A stretch of 64,000 nucleotides of DNA. It comes from Ampelocalamus luodianensis (lineage: Eukaryota; Streptophyta; Magnoliopsida; Poales; Poaceae). Shown here in pieces: positions 44,021 through 55,768 of the stretch. Location of the stretch: the NCBI GenBank assembly GCA_036346255.1, contig CM070619.1:38012342-38076341 (forward strand), in the 5' to 3' direction. The notes below the pieces were generated by a model. That model had not been told where the DNA came from. It made no database searches and saw only the letters and a program-made list of their open reading frames with translations. A program made the translations under genes and the position numbers. Every line of letters starts with the position of its first letter. Within the stretch, counting starts at the first letter, position 1.

Positions 44021-45140
44021 GATGACAGACCCACTACTCGTGCGCAAACACAACAAGGGAAGGGCATTTCAACTCCAGTGCCCCACTCGTGGAGAGCAGA
44101 TCAACCCTCTGGTCCTCATGGTCCGCAAGGTGGTCCCTGTGAAGAGGAGCTTCTCCACCACCCACTATGGCCGATGTGCTCATGCAAATTGAGTGCAATC
44201 GAATGGACCGTGGCGCATTTTGGAGCAAATTGCACGCAACACTTCTTCCACTGCTACCCCAGTTGTCAGAGCAGAGGCCATCATGTGAAGGGAAGTCTTG
44301 CTGATTTTCAGCGGACTAACCCGCCGGTGTTCTCCAGTCCCCAAGATCCAATGGAAGTTGAAGATTGGCTTCGGACTATTGAGAAGAAACTGTTGATTGC
44401 TCAATGTTCCGAAAGGGAGAAGGTCCTTTTTGCTAGTTACCAATTGATGGGGCGCTAGCATATGGTGGGATAATTTCTTGCCATTCACCGCTGACACGTC
44501 CCTACTTGGGATGAGTTCATGGAGGCCTTTCATGAAGCCCATATTCCTGAGGGAGTCATGATGATCAAGCAGCAGGAGTTTCTCGCTCTTAAGCAAGGGC
44601 GGAAGACTGTGACCGAGTATTTGCATGAATTCAACTTCCTTGCTAGATATGCTCCTGATGACGTTTCGATTGACCTTCGTCGTCGGAATCGATTCTTGAA
44701 TGGGCTATCTGAAGAACTACAGATGGCTATAGCTTTGCATGACTTTAGGAATTTCTCTCACCTGGTCAACAAAGCCATTGTCGCTGAAAGTAAGAGCAAG
44801 GCTTTGGAGGAGTCACGCATGCGATGCAGGACTTCCCGCTTTATGTTAGTGGCGGCGCCAAGGCCTCGCATGTGGTTGCCTAGACCTCCACGAGCACCAG
44901 CTCCTTTTTCACCGATGCCGGTGGTGTTTGCACCTCGCCCATCTCTCCTACTACTCAGCCGAGGCCTAGTGGAAATCGCCACCGCCGTTGTCAATGTCGT
45001 GCCGTGTGATTTGCTATCACCGTGGACGCCAGACATTTTACCAACCAAGGTTATGCAAAGGCACGGGATACCACCTATTCAAACTTCTCCAATGCCGCGG
45101 CGCCCCGCACTATCTTCTCGACCGTGGTCAAGCTCGACCA
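44021..45140 (+). pseudogene. Element A gag (frameshifted)
   Basis: Gag begins at the ATG at 44021 (MTDPLLVRKHNKG-like reading, then shifted). The capsid region is readable as FQRTNPPVFSSPQDPMEVED and WLRTIEKKLLIAQCSEREKV (to 44458). After a break it continues from 44519 as MEAFHEAHIPEGVMMIKQQE and FLALKQGRKTVTEYLHEFNF, ending in LVNKAIVAESKSKALEE. The zinc knuckle expected at about 44990-45060 is not readable in one frame. Gag forms the retrotransposon particle and binds its RNA. At least two frame breaks make this copy defective. Confidence 0.85.
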
Positions 45141-45480
45141 GCCCACCGAGGCCATGTGAATCGACACGAAGAAGCAAATACCGATACTCCGCAGCTTGTC
45201 CTTGGTATGCTCCTAGTTAATTTCAGCACTGCTGCCGTTTTATTTGATTCTGGAGCATCCCATTCTTTTGTTAGTAGGCAGTTTGCATCTCAACATCGCT
45301 AGTTGTGCATCATCTTCATCCACCCCATAGCATCCACTCACTTGGATCAGTCTTTATGACTGATCAAGTCTGCCGTAATGTCAACATAAATATTGAAGGG
45401 GTAGACTTTTGGGCAAATTTGATTGTGATAGATTCTAAAGGGTTGGATGTTATTTTAGGAATGGATTGGTTGTCCTAACC
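45141..45480 (+). pseudogene. Element A protease
   Basis: The frame to 45302 has LVLGMLLVNFSTAAVLFDSG followed by ASHSFVSRQF, with the aspartic protease active site DSG at 45246. A TAG at 45300 ends the frame, and the C-terminal half, GLDVILGMDWLS (about 45443-45475), is in another frame. The enzyme would cut the Gag-Pol polyprotein; the break makes it incomplete. Confidence 0.82.
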
Positions 45481-45599
45481 TTGGGCAAATTAATTGTGCC
45501 CAGAGATCCATTTCTTTAACTAACGAGCGCAGACTTCACTGCTTTTTCAATCCAGTAATGGTTTCTCATCTTTGTGCTCACCAAGTTGATACCCCTCCT

Positions 45600-46480
45600 T
45601 CATTGGAGTCGGTACCAATTGTTTGTGATTATGTTGATGTCTTTCCCAAGACATTCTGAGTGCCCCTGATCGGGAAGTGGAGTTCGTAATTGAACTAGTT
45701 CCTGGAACTGCTCCCATATCTAGAAGCCCTTATCGAATGCCTCTCAATGAGCTGGTTTAATTAAAGAAACAACTTAGAGAATTGCTTGACAAAGGATTTA
45801 TTTGACTGAGTTCCTCACCTTGGGGGTGCCCAGCCATATTTGTCAAGAAGAAAGATAATACTTTGCGGATGTGTGTGGACTACCGTCCATTAAATGAAGT
45901 CACCATAAAAATAAGTATCCGTTGCCTCGTATTGATGATCTTTTGATCGCTTAGTTGGAGCCCAGTCTTTTCAAAAATTGATTTACGATCGGGCTATCAT
46001 CAGATCAAGGTTTGAGCTGAGGACATCCCAAAACGATTTTCTACTCGTTACGGGTTGTACGAGTATATTGTTATGTCATTTGGCCTAACCAATGCTCCAG
46101 CTTATTTCATGAATCTTATGAATTCGTGTTCATGGATTTCTTGGATAAGTTTGTTGTCGCTTTCATTGATGACATTCTTATCTATTCCAAGTCGACCAAG
46201 ACCATGAGCAACATTTGAGGCTTGTGATGGAAACGCTCAAGCATCGTCAGATGCTAAGTTTAGCAAGTGTGCCTTCCGCTCAAGCAAGTTGCATTTTGGG
46301 GCATGTGTTATCCAAGGAGGTATTGTTGTTGATCCAGCAAAGTACAAGATGTACTAGATTGAAACACCAAGAATGTTCCCGATATCCAAGTTTTCTTGGA
46401 CTTATGGGTTACTACCGTAGGTTCATTGAAAATTTCTCCAAAATTGCAAGACCTCTCGACTCAGCTTTTGAAAAAGGAGA
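45600..46480 (+). pseudogene. Element A reverse transcriptase
   Basis: The sequence is collinear with element C 60940-61850 but cut by many frameshifts and stops. Readable marks are the active site VVAFIDDILIYSKST (about 46154-46198), the FGLTNAPAYFMN segment (about 46080-46115) and LGLMGYYRRFIENFSKIARP (46396 on). This copy cannot make an enzyme. Confidence 0.85.
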
Positions 46481-46935
46481 CTAAATTCGAGTGGTCGGCT
46501 AAGTGTGAAGAGAGTTTTCGGCTTTTGAGAACCCTCTTGACTAAAGCTCCAGTCCTCACCCTCCCGGATATTCATAAGAGTTTCGATATTTATTGCGATG
46601 CATCTCGCCATGGACTTGGTTGTGTGCTTATGCAAGAAGGCCGAGTTGTGGCATATGTATCCCGCAAGCTATAACTCATGATGTCAATTATCCTACTAAT
46701 GATTTGGAATTGGTCGCCGAGTCCATGCATTGAAGATTTGGCGACATTACCTTCTCTAATCGCTATAGATCTATACCGATCATAAAGCTCAAATACATAT
46801 TCACTCAAGCTGACTTGAATATGAGATAGGGAAGATGGCTTGAATTGATCAAGGACTATGATATGGGTATTCATTATCATCCAGGCAAGGCCAATGTCGT
46901 GGCGGATGCTTTAAGCAGAAAGTCACAGTGCAACT
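46481..46935 (+). pseudogene. Element A RNase H
   Basis: KAPVLTLPDIHKSFDIYCDA and SRHGLGCVLMQEGRVVAYVS are open up to 46674, then a frame break. The end is readable as IKDYDMGIHYHPGKANVVAD and ALSRKSQ (46845-46925). The first and last catalytic aspartates are visible; the middle part is frameshifted. Confidence 0.85.
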
Positions 46936-48300
46936 GCATATCCTCTATACCTGTGGCTAAGAGCTTGTGTGCTGATTTTCAGCGCCTAAGTCTCGAAATG
47001 GTGGGAGAAGGATTTCTCGCTACTTTAGAAGTGGAGCCCACACTAGAAACTCAAATTCTGGAGGTTTAGAAAACTGCTGCCGAGGTAGCCGAGATCAAGG
47101 AAAACTTGAAAACAGGTAAAGCCAACGATTTTTCTAAAGATATCCGCGGTGTCCTTCGATATCACAATCGTTTGGTGGTACCTGCAGATCCTCAATTAAG
47201 AGGGTTAATTCTTAAAGAGGCTCATAACTCTAAGTTTTCTTTACATCTTGGGAGTACCAAGATGTACGAGGATTTGAAAAAGACATTTTGGTGGAGCCGA
47301 ATGAAGAGGCAAATTGCTCAATACGTTACTGAATGTGATATTTGCCAAAGGGTTAAAGATGAACACCTAAAGCCAGCCGGTACCCTTCAACCTTTGCCTA
47401 TCCCACAGTGGAAATGGGAAGAGATCGGCATGGATTTCGTTACCGGTCTTCCAAAGACTCCAAATGGATCCGATGCCATTTGGGTAATTATTGACCGTCT
47501 AACGAAGGTGGCTCATTTTATTCCTGTCAAAACCACCTTCAATGGCAAGCAATTAGCAGAGCTTTATATCGCTAAGATTGTTTGTCTTCATGGTGTTCCA
47601 AAGGTCATTGTTTCTGACCGAGGACCTCAATTCACTTCCCATTTTTGGAATTGTCTTCATCAAGCTATGGAGACTGAACTCTTTCAAAGATCGCAGATCG
47701 CCCTCAAACTAGTGGTCAAACTGAGACGGTGAATCAAGTAATGGAGGATCTTCTTCGAGACTATGTGCTATCCTATGGCAAAAACTGCGAGAAATCTTTG
47801 CCATATGTGGAGTTTTCCTACAATAATAGCTACTGTGCAAGTATTCAAATGTCACCTTTGAAGCTTTGTATGGGAGAGCTTGTAGACTCCATTAAATTGG
47901 TTAGAATCGGTGAAAGACCATTCTATGGTCCGACTTGGTGGTAGAAGCGTAAGAGCAAATTCACTGATTCAAAACCATTTGAAAACCGCACAATCACGCC
48001 AAAGAGCTACGCCGACCATCGCCGCCGTGAGTTGCTTTGAGGTGGATGACCATGTCTATCTTAAAGTGTCACCGATGAAGGGCACTCATCGCTTTTAGGT
48101 GAAAGGAAAGCTAGCACCATGTTATGTCGGACCTTCAATCATTGCAAAACGAGGAGCCGTGGCTTATCAATTAGAATTACCTGAATCTCTCTCATCAGTG
48201 CATGATGCTTTTCATGTTTCTCAGTTGAAGAAATGTCTTCGTGTTCCTACTGAGGCAACTGCTTATGAGGATCTTGATCTTCAACCCGACCTTTCCTATC
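46936..48300 (+). pseudogene. Element A integrase
   Basis: The best-preserved part, 47106-47732, has the zinc region (HNSKFSLHLGSTKMYEDL, ECDICQRVK) and the catalytic D residues in GMDFVTGLPK and VIVSDRGPQFTSHFW. The frame shifts before the catalytic glutamate, near 47690-47730. It resumes as NQVMEDLLRDYVLSYGK and PYVEFSYNNSYCASIQMSP, then the C-terminal domain EVDDHVYLKVSPMKG and LAPCYVGPSIIAKRGAVAYQ. Two further frame breaks lie at about 47870 and 48098. The integrase inserts element DNA; this copy is broken. Confidence 0.88.
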
Positions 48301-48461
48301 AAGAGCAACCAGTGCGTATCCTCGACGAAATGGAACGCAGGACAAGAAATCGCACTGTCAAGTTCTTGAAAATTCAGTGGGCTAATCATTCCAAGGATGA
48401 AGCCACTTGGGAGCACGAAGATCTGATGCAGATTGAGCACCCCCATCTCTTTGCTGTTTAG
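48301..48461 (+). pseudogene. Element A chromodomain
   Basis: This is the end of the open frame 48099-48461. VRILDEMERRTRNRTVKFLK, then IQWANHSKDEATWEHEDLMQ, and a stop at 48459. The pattern, with W-x(8)-ATWE, is that of the chromodomain at the integrase C-terminus of Tekay-type chromoviruses. It is thought to bind modified histones and steer insertion into heterochromatin. The domain itself is unbroken, but the integrase before it is not. Confidence 0.9.
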
Positions 48462-48667
48462 AACTTGCCTTTGAATCAAGAAAGGCAAGGATAAACAAAG
48501 CAATGTAAAAGAAGATGTAATAATAACACTATGTTATTATGTAAAACCTTTCTTTGCTATCCTTGAAGGAAATAAAGACAACAGATGTTGGATTTCCATA
48601 AAAATCATTTCAACTTCACTTTTTCCCAACTTCTATCTTTTCTGAAATCTCGGGGACGAGATTTTCT

Positions 48668-48682
48668 TAAGGGGGGTAGGTT
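48668..48682 (+). promoter_or_regulatory. Element A polypurine tract
   Basis: TAAGGGGGGTAGGTT lies directly before the 3' LTR start TGTAACAG. It is the plus-strand primer. Confidence 0.88.
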
Positions 48683-51600
48683 TGTAACAGCCCTAATTTT
48701 ATGAACAGTAATAAAATATTTTATGAACAGTAATAAAATATTTTATGAACAGTAATGATGTACTATTCATAACAGTAATGAGGTGCTGTTCATAGCATCA
48801 CTGTTCATTTTTACAGATTGGGCATTATGTTGCACATGAAAACTTTCCTTTTCCAGCCAAAATACAAAACCTATTCGAAGCTTCAAAGGAAATACAAGTT
48901 AGAGCTTATATTATGACTGGGAGGTATTTTTATCAAAGCCTAGATAAATTATCTTGCCCAAAAATATTTTTTGTTGAATTTTTAGAAATTATTTTGCCTT
49001 GGAGAAAAATATTTGTCTTTAAATAAACCTATTTGGGTTAAGGTAATTATTTATGAATTTTAAAAGTGAAACCATGGTTTTCGAAATTTATTTGGAAAAT
49101 ATATCATCCCAGTAGCCTTCCTGCAAAATTTTATGAATTTACAAATTTATTTACTATTTTTAAAGCCCGGTCAAACTTTTAAACATTTGAATTTAGGGCT
49201 GGTCAACTCTTCTAGTCTAAACTCAAACCCTAGCACTATAGCGACTCGAACCCAAAGAGGTTGGGTCCAATCGTTCATTTGTTCGGCCACCACGCCGGGC
49301 GTGAGCCCAACCTTCACGTAACGCGAGTCGTTGATCTCCAATCGAACGACGGGATTTGCGGCCGCTGGGCTATCCACGATGCAAACACTTCCACCATTGA
49401 TCTCCATCCAACAAAGATCCAACATAGATCGAAATCTTAACGCACCTCCACTTGCGCCGCTGATTTCTAACCAACGCACCGATCTTTTGTGTCGCTTGGG
49501 CCATCCCGTAGGGCTCATTCAACTCGCCATAGGATCATGATCATGCGGCGCCACTTTTTAGGCTAGATCATTTTCTTAGGATAAACGCGAATTAAACGTG
49601 AGCCCTGGATCTAGATCGGGCGATCGAGAGGGCGATAACAATCGTCCTCCTGACTTCCACTTGATCTCCACCGTTGATCTTAGATCCAACCGCGCTTCTT
49701 TTCGCTTTGAACTTAAAGGCGCCGATTCGCCTTTTTGGCCGCTTGATTCAAATCCTACACGCACTTTCACCATGTGCGCTTAGGGCCCGGTTTTTTAGGG
49801 CCGTTGGATGTCGATCGTAGGCCTATAACGAGATAACATTCGACCTCCGCATCTTCCTCAATCTTGACCGTAGAAAACAAATCTAACGGTGCCACATCAT
49901 CTCATTTAAAGTGACGGTATTTTTTGAGATCGATCATTGATTCAAATCCAACGCCTCTTTGAATATAACCTTTGACTTCCGTAGGGCCCTATTAAATCTC
50001 AAGCGTCCGCTTAAGATCGCACGCCCATATTAAATGATATCGATTAGATTATCTTAATACCTATTTTCATCGGCCGCCTTTCTAATCTGACGGCCGATGT
50101 TCTTTGAGTTTTAAGAGGCGCGCGATCGCGATCGACAATGGGCCTGCATGTCCGGAGTTGCCTCTTCCTCCTTGCCTCTCGCGGCGCCGCCGCCTTCGTG
50201 ACTGCGGTAGGGGCGTTATCCAATGATCGCAACTATTTTTTGATATTTAGCATCAATTGACACCATCATCGCTCTAGACACTTCCTCTTACCCCGTAGCT
50301 CAACCTCTATATATATACCCTAGCTTTTTGCTACCGCCATTGTTGACCAAAGAAGCTCATTATCTTCCTTTCGCTCCCTGGTGTTTCTTGCTCACACCTT
50401 GCTTATCTATCGTAGATGCTTAATTCACCCCGTAACGTGAGCTTAGCATCTTTTGTAGGTTGAAACCGGGACTTTCTCTATTGATCGAGCCGGTTTTAGG
50501 AACCTTCGGTGTTTTTGTTATCCCGGTAAGCTAAGACCTTAGTTCTTGTCATCTTGAGCACCTTAAGGACCTCGTAAGCTCATATGAACCATTCACTTGT
50601 ACATGTAATACTCCCACTTTTAAACCAAAAGTTGTTTTCATAACTTTTCTGGTCTTTCATGTCGCTTTCAAGTTCTAGGGTTTCGTTAACTTATCATCCT
50701 ATTTAGGTTTTATCTAAACCCTAGTAGCATAAGCAAGTGGTTCTTTTGATTCTTATTGTCTTCTACTTAGTTTTGTAATAGAGATTTACCTCTCACATTC
50801 TGTTGTCGGTCAAACCGACAACTTTTGAAATTTTGACAGCTTTCTATAACTGATCGATTAGGGTTAGTCTAGGTATTATCTACTCTAAAGATTAGGTTAA
50901 GCTTTAATTTATAATCTTTTACTTGGTACACTTTCACTTAAACTAAAATCTACAATCGCCTGCTTTCAACCCTTTTAGAATGAAAACCGTAACTTTAACC
51001 TAAACCCTATTTTCTCAATTGAAGGGTGAGAAGGTAATATGGGTTATTATCTTTATTGGGGTAGATATAACTTAAGCATGTCGTTAATCATGCATTCCCA
51101 TATTGATCATACATTTTTCTTTCATCCTGCATTGTGGTCAGCTTCTTGTATTTATTGGATTTTATTGTTTCTTTGAGAATCGGTTCTTCCAAGCATTTGA
51201 TTCTATTTCGAGCAAACTGAGCCTCGCACAAGAAGTATATTACTATCAAGGCAAGCATCCTCTCTCATCATGTTGATCCCAAAGTTTCATACAATAGATT
51301 TTCAAAATACGTGATAATCTGCATGCTAATTTATCAAAATACAATTGTGATCTGTAGTAGGTAGTTATGACCTAACATTGTGGATTACCTTAAATCTAAC
51401 CATACACTCAAACTTAGAGTAGTGTTGTATACTACAACATTTAATTTCAGAATTTGCTTAGCCATGCAGTCCATAGAACGTTAGAGTTTGACAAGATTAT
51501 CTTGTCAAACATGGGAGCAACAAATAAATTTCAGTCATTTTAACTCTTTGTCCAGTTTCTTTAAATCAGAACTGAATTTTAAATTTCAATTGATCCGACA

Positions 51601-53058
51601 AGAGGATGCTAGTGGTGGTGCCTTCGCACGAGATTGGGAAATATGGTGGACTTGTTCGACCAATTAAGGCCCGAACTCGACTATTCAATTCAAGTCCCCA
51701 CGCATTTCCACATGCGGTGTATGGTATTTGTTTGGTTAAGTAAAGAGTTAATGCTATTGAGTTGGAAACAGGGAGTAAGGACATGTGTATTGATCTTGTA
51801 TGGCATAGATGCTTAGGTCTTTGGTTGTGTCTTATGCCATGTGAGTTTTATATCGGTGTCGATGTTCTTAGGAGGGTGAGGCTTATATGTGTTCTATCGC
51901 ATGTACGCATTACCTTAAAGATGCCGATTGCAATCTAGTATGTGTAGCGAACACAACCTGTATTCTTTTGATTGGGTCGGCATTCCTGACGCAACATGTG
52001 TGCCCCGGTTAAGCAGATGCTATCAGTCGTTGTTTGAGCGAGATTAGTTCATACATGGGTTATCCAACTCAATAGTGTCAACTTGTTGAAAAATACCAAA
52101 TCTTAGTTTCCCGGTCGGCATACCAAAGGAAGTGTGTCATCATTCAGAGGCATCCGAAGGCAACGGGCTGACTAAGTCATGTGGGTAAAGATGTACACCC
52201 CTGTAGGGTATTAAAACTATTCGAATAGCCGTCCGTGTCCACGGTCATGGACGATAACTTGAGTTGATGTCACCTGTATAGAATTTTGTTTTCAATTTCG
52301 GTTTGTGTTCTGGTTCAGCATGAGGGAATTCATGCAATGTACTGTTTACAATTACTTTTAATTACTTGCTATTTTAGTCCTATTTGATTTATTAAATTGC
52401 TTTATCAAAACTTGGCAATTGTAGGTTAAGATGTATTGCTTTATGCAAAATTGAACCATTAAGCTTTCCTGTTGTAACCTTATGCATGTACAAATTCTAA
52501 TCCTTTGAATAGGTCCTATCAAACACCTTCTTTTATTAGTTTGTATAAGTCTTGCTGAGTGCCTTCCGTAATCAAGGTGCTATAACCTATTGTTGCAAGT
52601 GAGGATGGTTATTTGTATGAAGTCCCCGTTAGCGTCGATCAGGGTGACGCTAACGAGTGAAGCTATTTCTTTCCTCCACGCAATAGCCTGCGGGTGATGG
52701 GGCCATTGGTGGCTTTTGTTGTTTTATTTTGCTTCCGCTGTTAGCCTTTTGTAGTGACCAAGTCACTTGATATTGTCTTACTAAGACAAAAGTTGTAAAC
52801 TTATGTTTAATTATGTAAATGTATGATTTGTATGTGAATGATGCAATGTTGATTAAGGATATATGTGCAATGGTCACTGATCCTGGGAACCATTGTAAGA
52901 CATATATCCGGGAGTCCTGAATATATTGGATTTGTTACTTGTTAAATTTATACTTCTAGCATGATCTTTAATAAAGGGGCAGTAATGTTCCTTGATTAAG
53001 AATTGTGCTACAGTATAATTTTAATTAAGCACATTTCCAATATTCCGGGGTCCTCACA
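48683..53058 (+). repeat. Element A 3' LTR
   Basis: 4,376 bp, starting TGTAACAGCCCTAA and ending TCCGGGGTCCTCACA. It holds three copies of the TTATGAACAGTAATAAAATA unit near its start (two in the 5' LTR), the palindromic modules, a TATA box at 50308-50317 and the hairpin at 52627-52655. Many 1-3 base deletions compared with the 5' LTR lie in the 49270-50200 stretch. Confidence 0.94.
50308..50317 (+). promoter_or_regulatory. TATA box of element A 3' LTR
   Basis: TATATATATA followed by CCCTAGC, identical to the 5' LTR copy. Confidence 0.6.
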
Positions 53059-53239
53059 CCCAACAGCGCCGTGAAACTGTTGTTGGACCAACCGTTGCTT
53101 GCCTTCAATTTCAGCAGTTCAAGCACGGATGACAACCTTGTGGACTTCGACTTGCAGCATGTGAACAAATGTTTCTCCAAGTCCTCCATCAAGCCTCGAA
53201 TTTAGCATACTCCTCTCATCATAATTCCTTCGCAGACGT
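53059..53239 (-). pseudogene. CACTA transposase, segment between N-terminus and TNP2 core
   Basis: The minus strand reads EDLEKHLFTCCKSKSTRLSS, then VLELLKLKASNGWSNNSFTA, ending LL-G at the edge of element A. This is the segment that precedes the Tnp2 core in CACTA transposases. It joins in frame to the GLLADMLPEKNKLP reading that begins at 5641 on the other side of element A. This proves the insertion. Its upstream side is cut by LTR G at 53240. Confidence 0.85.
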
Positions 53240-55408
53240 TGTAATGCCCGCTTTTTCGAGCTTTTGAAAATTTCAAAATAAAAATAACCATTTGGTTTTG
53301 TTGAAGTTCTAAAGCTTAACTTGAGATTCTGGAAATTAAAAATAATTTAAATGACTAAATCTAACTTCAACTAATTCAAAATTTTGTTTGGAGTTTTTGG
53401 AGTTCTCTGTGTTTAAAATCCTTTCTCTGCTCATTCCATTCTCCTCGACCTCCTTAGACCTCCTCGAGGACCTCTAACGACCACCCTTGTGGTTACGACT
53501 ACCTCTTTGGTTTGACCACCTCTTTGGGTTTAATCACCTCTTTGGTTTCGATCGGTCTCGACCAAAGATTGGTTCGACTCAACACTCGGTTTTGACCAGC
53601 TTGTCACCACCGCCACCTTCTCTTTCCTCCTCTATTTTCACAAATGATATGCGCATTAAATGCTATCGCCTCTATCATGCCTTCCCTCATCTCGCCCCCG
53701 ACGCGTGCGCATTAAATGCTATTGTCGCCGGCCCGCCTCATTTTTCCTCCCCTTTTCACACTGCTCTATCTTGCTGTTGTCTCCACCCTCCCGTATTTTT
53801 TCCTCCCCTTTTCACACCACTCCATCTTGTCGCTCTGTCCTCCCCTTCCTCTATAAATAGAACACTAGGAGCCCTTTACCCTCTTTGTTGTTTCTTCTCT
53901 CTCTCTCTCTCTCTATCTATCTTGCCCTCGTTTCGCCGAGCTCCAAGTTCGCCACCGCTCTAGCGCCGCCAAAGCCCCTCCATCGGTGTTGTCTTTACCT
54001 CTATCTTCACAAGACCACGTGCTACCCGAGGCTCCCCTTGTCCTCGCCGCCGAAGAGTTCACTAGAGCACTCGCGCCATTCACCGTTCGCCGCCCTCCAC
54101 CAGCCTCTTCTAGTTTTTCTCTTTGTTCTTGTGAGTTCTCTATACCATGCTTTCTCTTATTCTTTTAGCCAACTTCAATTGCCCTGCTCTACTATTTTGT
54201 CCTTCGACCGCTGCCGAAAGCAATGGAGTCCTTTCTTGTCGATTCTTCCTATGACCACGTCGAGTAGTCGTATCCCTCTTCCAACCTGGTAGTCGAAGCC
54301 TTCATTCGACCACCTTCTGACCAGTCGAAACCTCATTTTGACCAGGTAGTCCAAGCCTTCCGACCAATTGTTTGAATCACCCTTGATACCCTAGTAAAAG
54401 CTAGTTGGTACATTAGTATGAACTAGCACTTCTTGCAAAAACTTTGTACTTAGTCGAAGCTTAGCTAAAAAAAATACTTTGGGGAATTTAGCCGCAAATT
54501 CAACTATGGTTTAAAATGATACTATGGTATTGTCTTTACCATAGAGATTTATAAAATGATTTGACTTGTTAAATAAAATAAAATCGATTTGGACTTGGGT
54601 GAACTGGATGTTTGGATGGGTGCATGTTCATGCACGGGATCGATTCATTTCTATGATCGAGGCCTAGGGTTATTTTGAAAGTCACTCAAGTCAGTTAAGG
54701 ACCGGTCTTCCAGCGTTCCTTTGCTATGCCTTATCGTTCGGCCATATGTTCTGTGTGGGCAGAACCTGGCTAACTAATTTGCAATGTTTCACCGTGGTCG
54801 TTCCATCCGATTGCGTGGGTGTCGTTTATTACCTATTTTTATGTATTGCCACCTGACGCAAGAGGGGGCTTGAACCCTGCGGGTTTCTATCCAAAGGGGG
54901 CGAAACCTTAGCGAGGGTGGACTACGGTGGAATGGCGTCTTTGTAAATACCTTGTCACGTGATCTAGACCGCCACCTAAGGTAGTGAGCGGTGGTATCGA
55001 CGGATGGCAAACAAACTAGAGAAATCGTGTCGTGTGGGTAAAGCTGAACAACCTTTGCAGAGTGTTAAGAACTATTCAAATAGCCATTTCCATGGTCATG
55101 GACATACGGGCAAAGCCATCCAAGTTAGATTTCTGGTTTTGTTTTCGAAAGACTTTATTAAATGGTTTTGGATCTCTATCCAAATGGGTTTTGGGCGTAG
55201 CCTTGTGATAGGAGGGTATCCTTCACCACTTGTTAATGAATGTTATCGACTATAAAACTTTAGTTTTAGAAAATAAATTTTAGTATAGAATAAGCATGTG
55301 GAGCTTAGTACAAGTATTTGGAAAGAAACATGGCTTATGCAAATCAACTGTATAAGCCTCCGTTAAGATATCCTTGCATGCATTATAACTGTTACTTGTG
55401 GGTGTGAC
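53240..55408 (+). repeat. Truncated LTR G inside the CACTA transposase
   Basis: It starts TGTAATGCCC. It contains a TATAAATA box (53852), a CT microsatellite (53895-53914) and a GTGGGTAAAGCTGAACAACC block (about 55036) like that in the LTRs of A and F. It also has GAGGGTATCCTTCACCA (55204), shared with the LTR of C (57391). No matching 3' end or target duplication is visible, and CACTA coding resumes at about 55408. The right boundary is therefore approximate and a deletion is likely. Long plus-strand frames at 53487-54292 are low-complexity LTR sequence, not genes. Confidence 0.7.
53852..53859 (+). promoter_or_regulatory. TATA box of LTR G
   Basis: TATAAATA in a TCCTCTATAAATAGAACAC context. 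Confidence 0.55.
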
Positions 55409-55640
55409 CCTTCGAATCAAGTGTGTTTCGATCACGCCGTTCTTAAACATCGATTCTCGCAGTAAATGCATGGACAATACATATATTCCACCCCCTTATT
55501 CAATATATCCTCCTCGGCAGCTCTTGTAAAAGCAGACATGCCATTAATGTACCATTCACTCACATGGTTCTCAACGTACATCCAACTACGCTACGCATAT
55601 AACAATTTAGTGTTACATATTGAAATAATTAATTAGTATA
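55409..55640 (-). pseudogene. CACTA transposase N-terminal domain
   Basis: The minus strand reads SWMYVENHVSEWYINGMSAF, then TRAAEEDILNKGVEYMYCPC and IYCENRC. This is the transposase-associated N-terminal domain of TNP2-like proteins, with its CPC-x(3)-C cysteine cluster. A frame change follows, after which MFKNGVIETHLIRR, the usual next segment, is readable at 55447-55406. A start codon is plausible at about 55620. The upstream promoter side is cut by element C at 55769. Confidence 0.85.
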
Positions 55641-55768
55641 CTCTATATGATCTAAAGTAGCTATATGTAGTAAGAATTAATTAAATTGAATTAAGTAGAA
55701 ATAGACTATAAATTGGCTAAACCCTAAACCCTAAACCATGTTAGATGTAAATAATTTTCTCTCTACAT
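55641..55768 (-). other. CACTA 5' flank with telomere-like box
   Basis: A short AT-rich stretch upstream of the transposase N-terminus. On the plus strand it contains AAACCCTAAACCCTAAACC (55717-55736), two and a half telomere-type units, which occur as telo-boxes in plant promoters. No gene. Confidence 0.45.

Larger units (their letters stand above)
5642..53058 (+). mobile_element. Element A: Tekay-like chromovirus LTR retrotransposon with nested insertions
   Basis: The 5' LTR starts TGTAACAGCCC at 5642. The 3' LTR is 48683-53058 (4,376 bp) and ends CCTCACA. The internal region is 42679-48682 with an initiator-Met tRNA primer site, an extra frame, gag, protease, reverse transcriptase, RNase H, integrase and a chromodomain. 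Flanks CCCAT (5637-5641) and CCCAA (53059-53063) match at 4 of 5 bases. The CACTA transposase reading frame rejoins across them, which fixes the insertion point. The 5' LTR was later split by elements B and E. After subtracting them and the duplications it is about 4.42 kb, matching the 3' LTR. The chromodomain places it in the Tekay/Del-type chromoviruses. Confidence 0.93.

Noticed and set aside
53487..54292. Ser/Leu/Pro-rich open frames that look like secreted proteins
   Set aside because: They lie in a CT-rich part of LTR G, include a CT microsatellite, and shift frame with the repeat; nothing supports a gene.
55717..55736. Interstitial telomere repeat
   Set aside because: Only two and a half CCCTAAA units. 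This is common as a promoter telo-box and not evidence of a telomere fusion.
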